DNA of 64,000 nucleotides, from positions 1 through 64,000 of the forward strand of contig CAYXBK010000009.1 in NCBI GenBank assembly GCA_964463165.1. Reading direction: 5' to 3'. Made by a program: the position numbers and the translations under genes. Shown piece after piece: positions 63,001 through 64,000 of the stretch. The notes below the pieces were generated by a model. The model made no database searches, was not told the origin of the DNA, and worked only from the letters and a program-made list of their open reading frames with translations. The DNA comes from UBA7236 sp964463165. Lineage in GTDB: Bacteria > Bacteroidota > Bacteroidia > Chitinophagales > BACL12. The first letter of the stretch is position 1; every line of letters begins with the position of its first letter.

Positions 63001-63350
63001 GTGCTCCAGCCTGGAAATTCTGCAATCCCGGATTTTTCTGAAATATCTTCAAAAACAAAATTGCCTTTATTGAGATATAATTTATCGCCGGTCATATTTC
63101 CGGAAAAATAAATTTCGGGCAAACCGTCATTATTCAGATCTCCAAGCGCAACACCACCGCCGTTGTATAAATATTGATACAGCATAACATTTACCGATTC
63201 GCTTTCCGTGATTTGATTTATGAAACGCACGCCTGTATTTGCCGCCGGCATCCATGTGAAAAGTGCAGATCCCGGTTGTTGCGCAGCAATAGATGCAGAG
63301 AAGAAAACGGATGAAACGAGGATAAAAAACTGCCGGTATCTGAAATGCAT
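60039..63350 (-). CDS. VCBS/FG-GAP repeat protein with ASPIC/UnbV-type domain, 1103 aa
   Basis: Large exported beta-propeller protein. The signal peptide (about 1-23, ending AAQ) is followed by many FG-GAP/VCBS calcium-binding blades with the repeat phrase D(F/L)NNDGLPDIF(V/I), for example GDLNNDGLPEIYFSG, ADINADGYLDIYVC, FDYDTDGDLDLFLLN and GDLDNDGDLDLVVNN. A UnbV/ASPIC-like beta domain lies about 540-590 (KYVREIMPSRGYESSVDYKIIIGLG). A second propeller makes up the C-terminal half. No T9SS sorting domain is seen. Such proteins are common beside SusC/SusD or haloperoxidases in Bacteroidota. Function unknown; a surface binding platform is plausible. Confidence 0.93.
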   Translation of the reverse strand: MHFRYRQFFILVSSVFFSASIAAQQPGSALFTWMPAANTGVRFINQITESESVNVMLYQYLYNGGGVALGDLNNDGLPEIYFSGNMTGDKLYLNKGNFVFEDISEKSGIAEFPGWSTGVTMADINADGYLDIYVCRSGKYAAEERRNKLFVNNGDLTFTEQAKQYGIDDPSYTTHASFFDYDTDGDLDLFLLNHCFNQQKNFIVDEVHKQRDPLGGNKLYKNENGFFKDVSAEAGINGSPLNFGLGVITSDFNNDLLPDIFVTNDFQERDFLYFNNGDGTFTEKLTSSFQHTSQFSMGADLADINHDGFPDLIVCDMLPEDNQRQKLLKGPSRYDAYQLAVDYGLFHQVMRNTLQINNGDGSYSDIGQFAGVAATDWSWAPLFADFDNDGNQDLYITNGYLRDFTNMDFIKYTYADEEKKAAEAGKAINYYELIQKMPSVKLPNYMYKGTASLQFENKITDWGFGQPSFSNGAAYGDLDNDGDLDLVVNNINDTAFIYQNHANENSKNHFLQFKITGSGKNTFAIGTKIIVAANEKKYVREIMPSRGYESSVDYKIIIGLGDIEYADIEILFTSGKSIVYKKHPTASIITADETNAVYTKKENIIQPLFTDVTQQGKLNHSDLEENYIDFKREVLLPHKLSEPGPEMAAGDVNGDHLPDLFIGGSKNKKARLYLQDEEGNFFPLVNNPWNADSAYEDAGICMFDADGDNDNDIYVSSGGNEFEENSPNYQDRLYLNDGTGNFTKAINSLPKITVSKSCVRAADFDNDGDLDLFVGGKLIPGKYPLAPQSFLFENISSDGNILFKDITSTICPALLKAGMVNDAIWVDLNKDNRKDLIIVGEWMPIRIFLNSKTGFTDATDQFGLTQSSGWWNCIQSGDFDNDGDADFIVGNRGLNNRIQASVNQPATIYISDFDRNGSQDPVFCYYFNDGKSHPVASRDDLLDQVNPLRKKFVYYADYADATIETIFPKADFTTVPVFKTEEFASVYLKNNKGQFEIKQLPPEAQWSSINCMAIKDFNRDGNLDVILAGNDLGMLPELGRMDAGTGLLLMGDGKGNFKPQPALESGIKILGQACNMQLLKLQSETYIVISKNKMPVQVFLLNE

Positions 63351-63373
63351 TAATAGATAAAATTGCGGTTGTT

Positions 63374-63381
63374 CAAAATTA
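63374..63381 (-). promoter_or_regulatory. Candidate -7 element of the VCBS-haloperoxidase operon
   Basis: On the minus strand TAATTTTG (plus-strand CAAAATTA) matches TAnnTTTG and lies 23 bases before the VCBS gene's ATG, in the 229-base space divergent from the SusC gene. No -33 element at proper distance. Confidence 0.4.
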
Positions 63382-63579
63382 TGGAATATTTGAGCAAACG
63401 GAGTTTTTGTTACACGAATTGCTAAACGAGCGAGGCTTCGATAAAAAACTTACCAAAAAATATAAATTATTCTCCATTTGAAGTAACATTGCATAACGAT
63501 TTCGAATTTAAAATTACGCCACTCTCATGCCTCTTTACAGGGCTTTAATATTAACGGACACTTTAAAACAACTTTGTTC

Positions 63580-64000
63580 ATGATGAATTTTTACAAACCA
63601 TTCAAAAAGGGTTTACTTCTGCTTTCATTATTATTACCACTTGCGGTAATGAGTCAAACGGCAAGTATCTCCGGAAAAATGACCGATTCAAAAGGTGAGC
63701 CTCTTCCCGGCGCAACAGTGCAAATTGAGGGAACAACCGTCGGCACAATTACAGATATTGACGGTATTTACATTTTGGGAGATCTTGAGCCCGGAACGTA
63801 TATGATCGCTTATACCTATGTAGGTTATAAGAAACTGGTAGAGTCGGTTACCCTCACTGCAGGTCAAAAATTTACCAAGGATGTTGTAATGATGGAAGAT
63901 GCATTGCTCCTTGATGAAACAGTGATCGTAGGTTACGGAACCAAGCGTGTAAAAGATCTGACAGGATCGGTTACTGCAATTACAACTAAAGATTTCCAAC
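63580..64000 (+). CDS. SusC/RagA family TonB-linked outer membrane receptor, N-terminal part (cut by window end)
   Basis: The reading frame from the ATG pair at 63580 runs open to the end of the window (140 codons). A signal peptide (KGLLLLSLLLPLAVMSQ) is followed by the CarboxypepD_reg-like domain (SGKMTDSKGEPLPGATVQIEG ... YVGYKKLVESVTL). Next comes the SusC hallmark before the plug, DETVIVGYGTKRVKDLTGSV. Such receptors import oligosaccharides or peptides with a SusD partner, expected just beyond the window. It is divergent from the VCBS-haloperoxidase operon. Confidence 0.95.
   Translation, partial: MMNFYKPFKKGLLLLSLLLPLAVMSQTASISGKMTDSKGEPLPGATVQIEGTTVGTITDIDGIYILGDLEPGTYMIAYTYVGYKKLVESVTLTAGQKFTKDVVMMEDALLLDETVIVGYGTKRVKDLTGSVTAITTKDFQ

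Noticed and set aside
1..64000. tRNA, rRNA or riboswitch genes
   Set aside because: I looked for T-loop motifs and known leader signatures in the intergenic regions and saw none; a covariance-model search would be needed to exclude small RNAs.

Overview
The window is chromosomal DNA from a member of the Bacteroidota. Four things support this: type IX secretion (T9SS) C-terminal sorting domains on many secreted proteins, lipoproteins with Bacteroidota-style signal peptides, a SusC/RagA receptor, and promoters of the TTTG-N19..21-TAnnTTTG type. The DNA is AT-rich. Most genes start without a Shine-Dalgarno sequence. I see no rRNA, tRNA, CRISPR array, prophage or recognised insertion sequence. 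The exact genus cannot be fixed from the sequence.

Layout. 1-3.5 kb: end of mnmG, an Ig-like lipoprotein and a small convergent gene. 3.7-7.1 kb: a SprB-repeat surface protein, a conserved hypothetical, then rpmH-rnpA-yidD with a clear promoter. 7.1-12 kb: S41 and M28 PDZ peptidases, tsaB, and two tandem ArsR-type regulators. 12-15.5 kb: nadA, nadD, a DUF1295 membrane protein and a YceI lipoprotein. 15.5-25.9 kb: envelope and secreted proteins (T9SS cargo, L,D-transpeptidase, a DUF5686 protein, GH13 amylase) and a Crp/Fnr regulator. 26-30.6 kb: kptA, SRPBCC and membrane proteins, then rho. 30.8-38.9 kb: serS, a membrane-anchored AraC regulator, a fatty acid hydroxylase, two duplicated lipoproteins, a GxxExxY nuclease, asd. 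39-51.2 kb: two T9SS proteins, a 2050-residue alpha-2-macroglobulin, a CPBP protease, a DUF6263 lipoprotein. 51.3-57.5 kb: a UvrD helicase-nuclease, inorganic pyrophosphatase, a GT3 glycogen synthase. 57.8-64 kb: a T9SS protein, then a vanadium haloperoxidase and a VCBS-repeat protein divergent from a SusC receptor that runs off the window.

How the genes relate. Much of the window is housekeeping (tRNA modification through mnmG and tsaB, RNase P, SerRS, Rho, NAD and aspartate-family synthesis). It is interleaved with outer-membrane and secreted functions. Glycogen synthase and the secreted amylase point to alpha-glucan use and storage. The haloperoxidase/VCBS/SusC group looks like one uptake or processing locus.

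The most unusual signal lies between the genes. Several families of short structured repeats recur: octamer tracts of the type NCGCAAAG, heptamer tracts of the type GACTGNN, a 33-bp GTGAGG palindrome present twice, and a nested two-hairpin element. One pair of octamer tracts brackets the GxxExxY gene (PD-(D/E)XK nuclease fold) as inverted repeats. A second pair forms a gene-less hairpin behind serS. This resembles a nuclease-linked mobile element with a non-autonomous derivative and is the best candidate for an undescribed system here.
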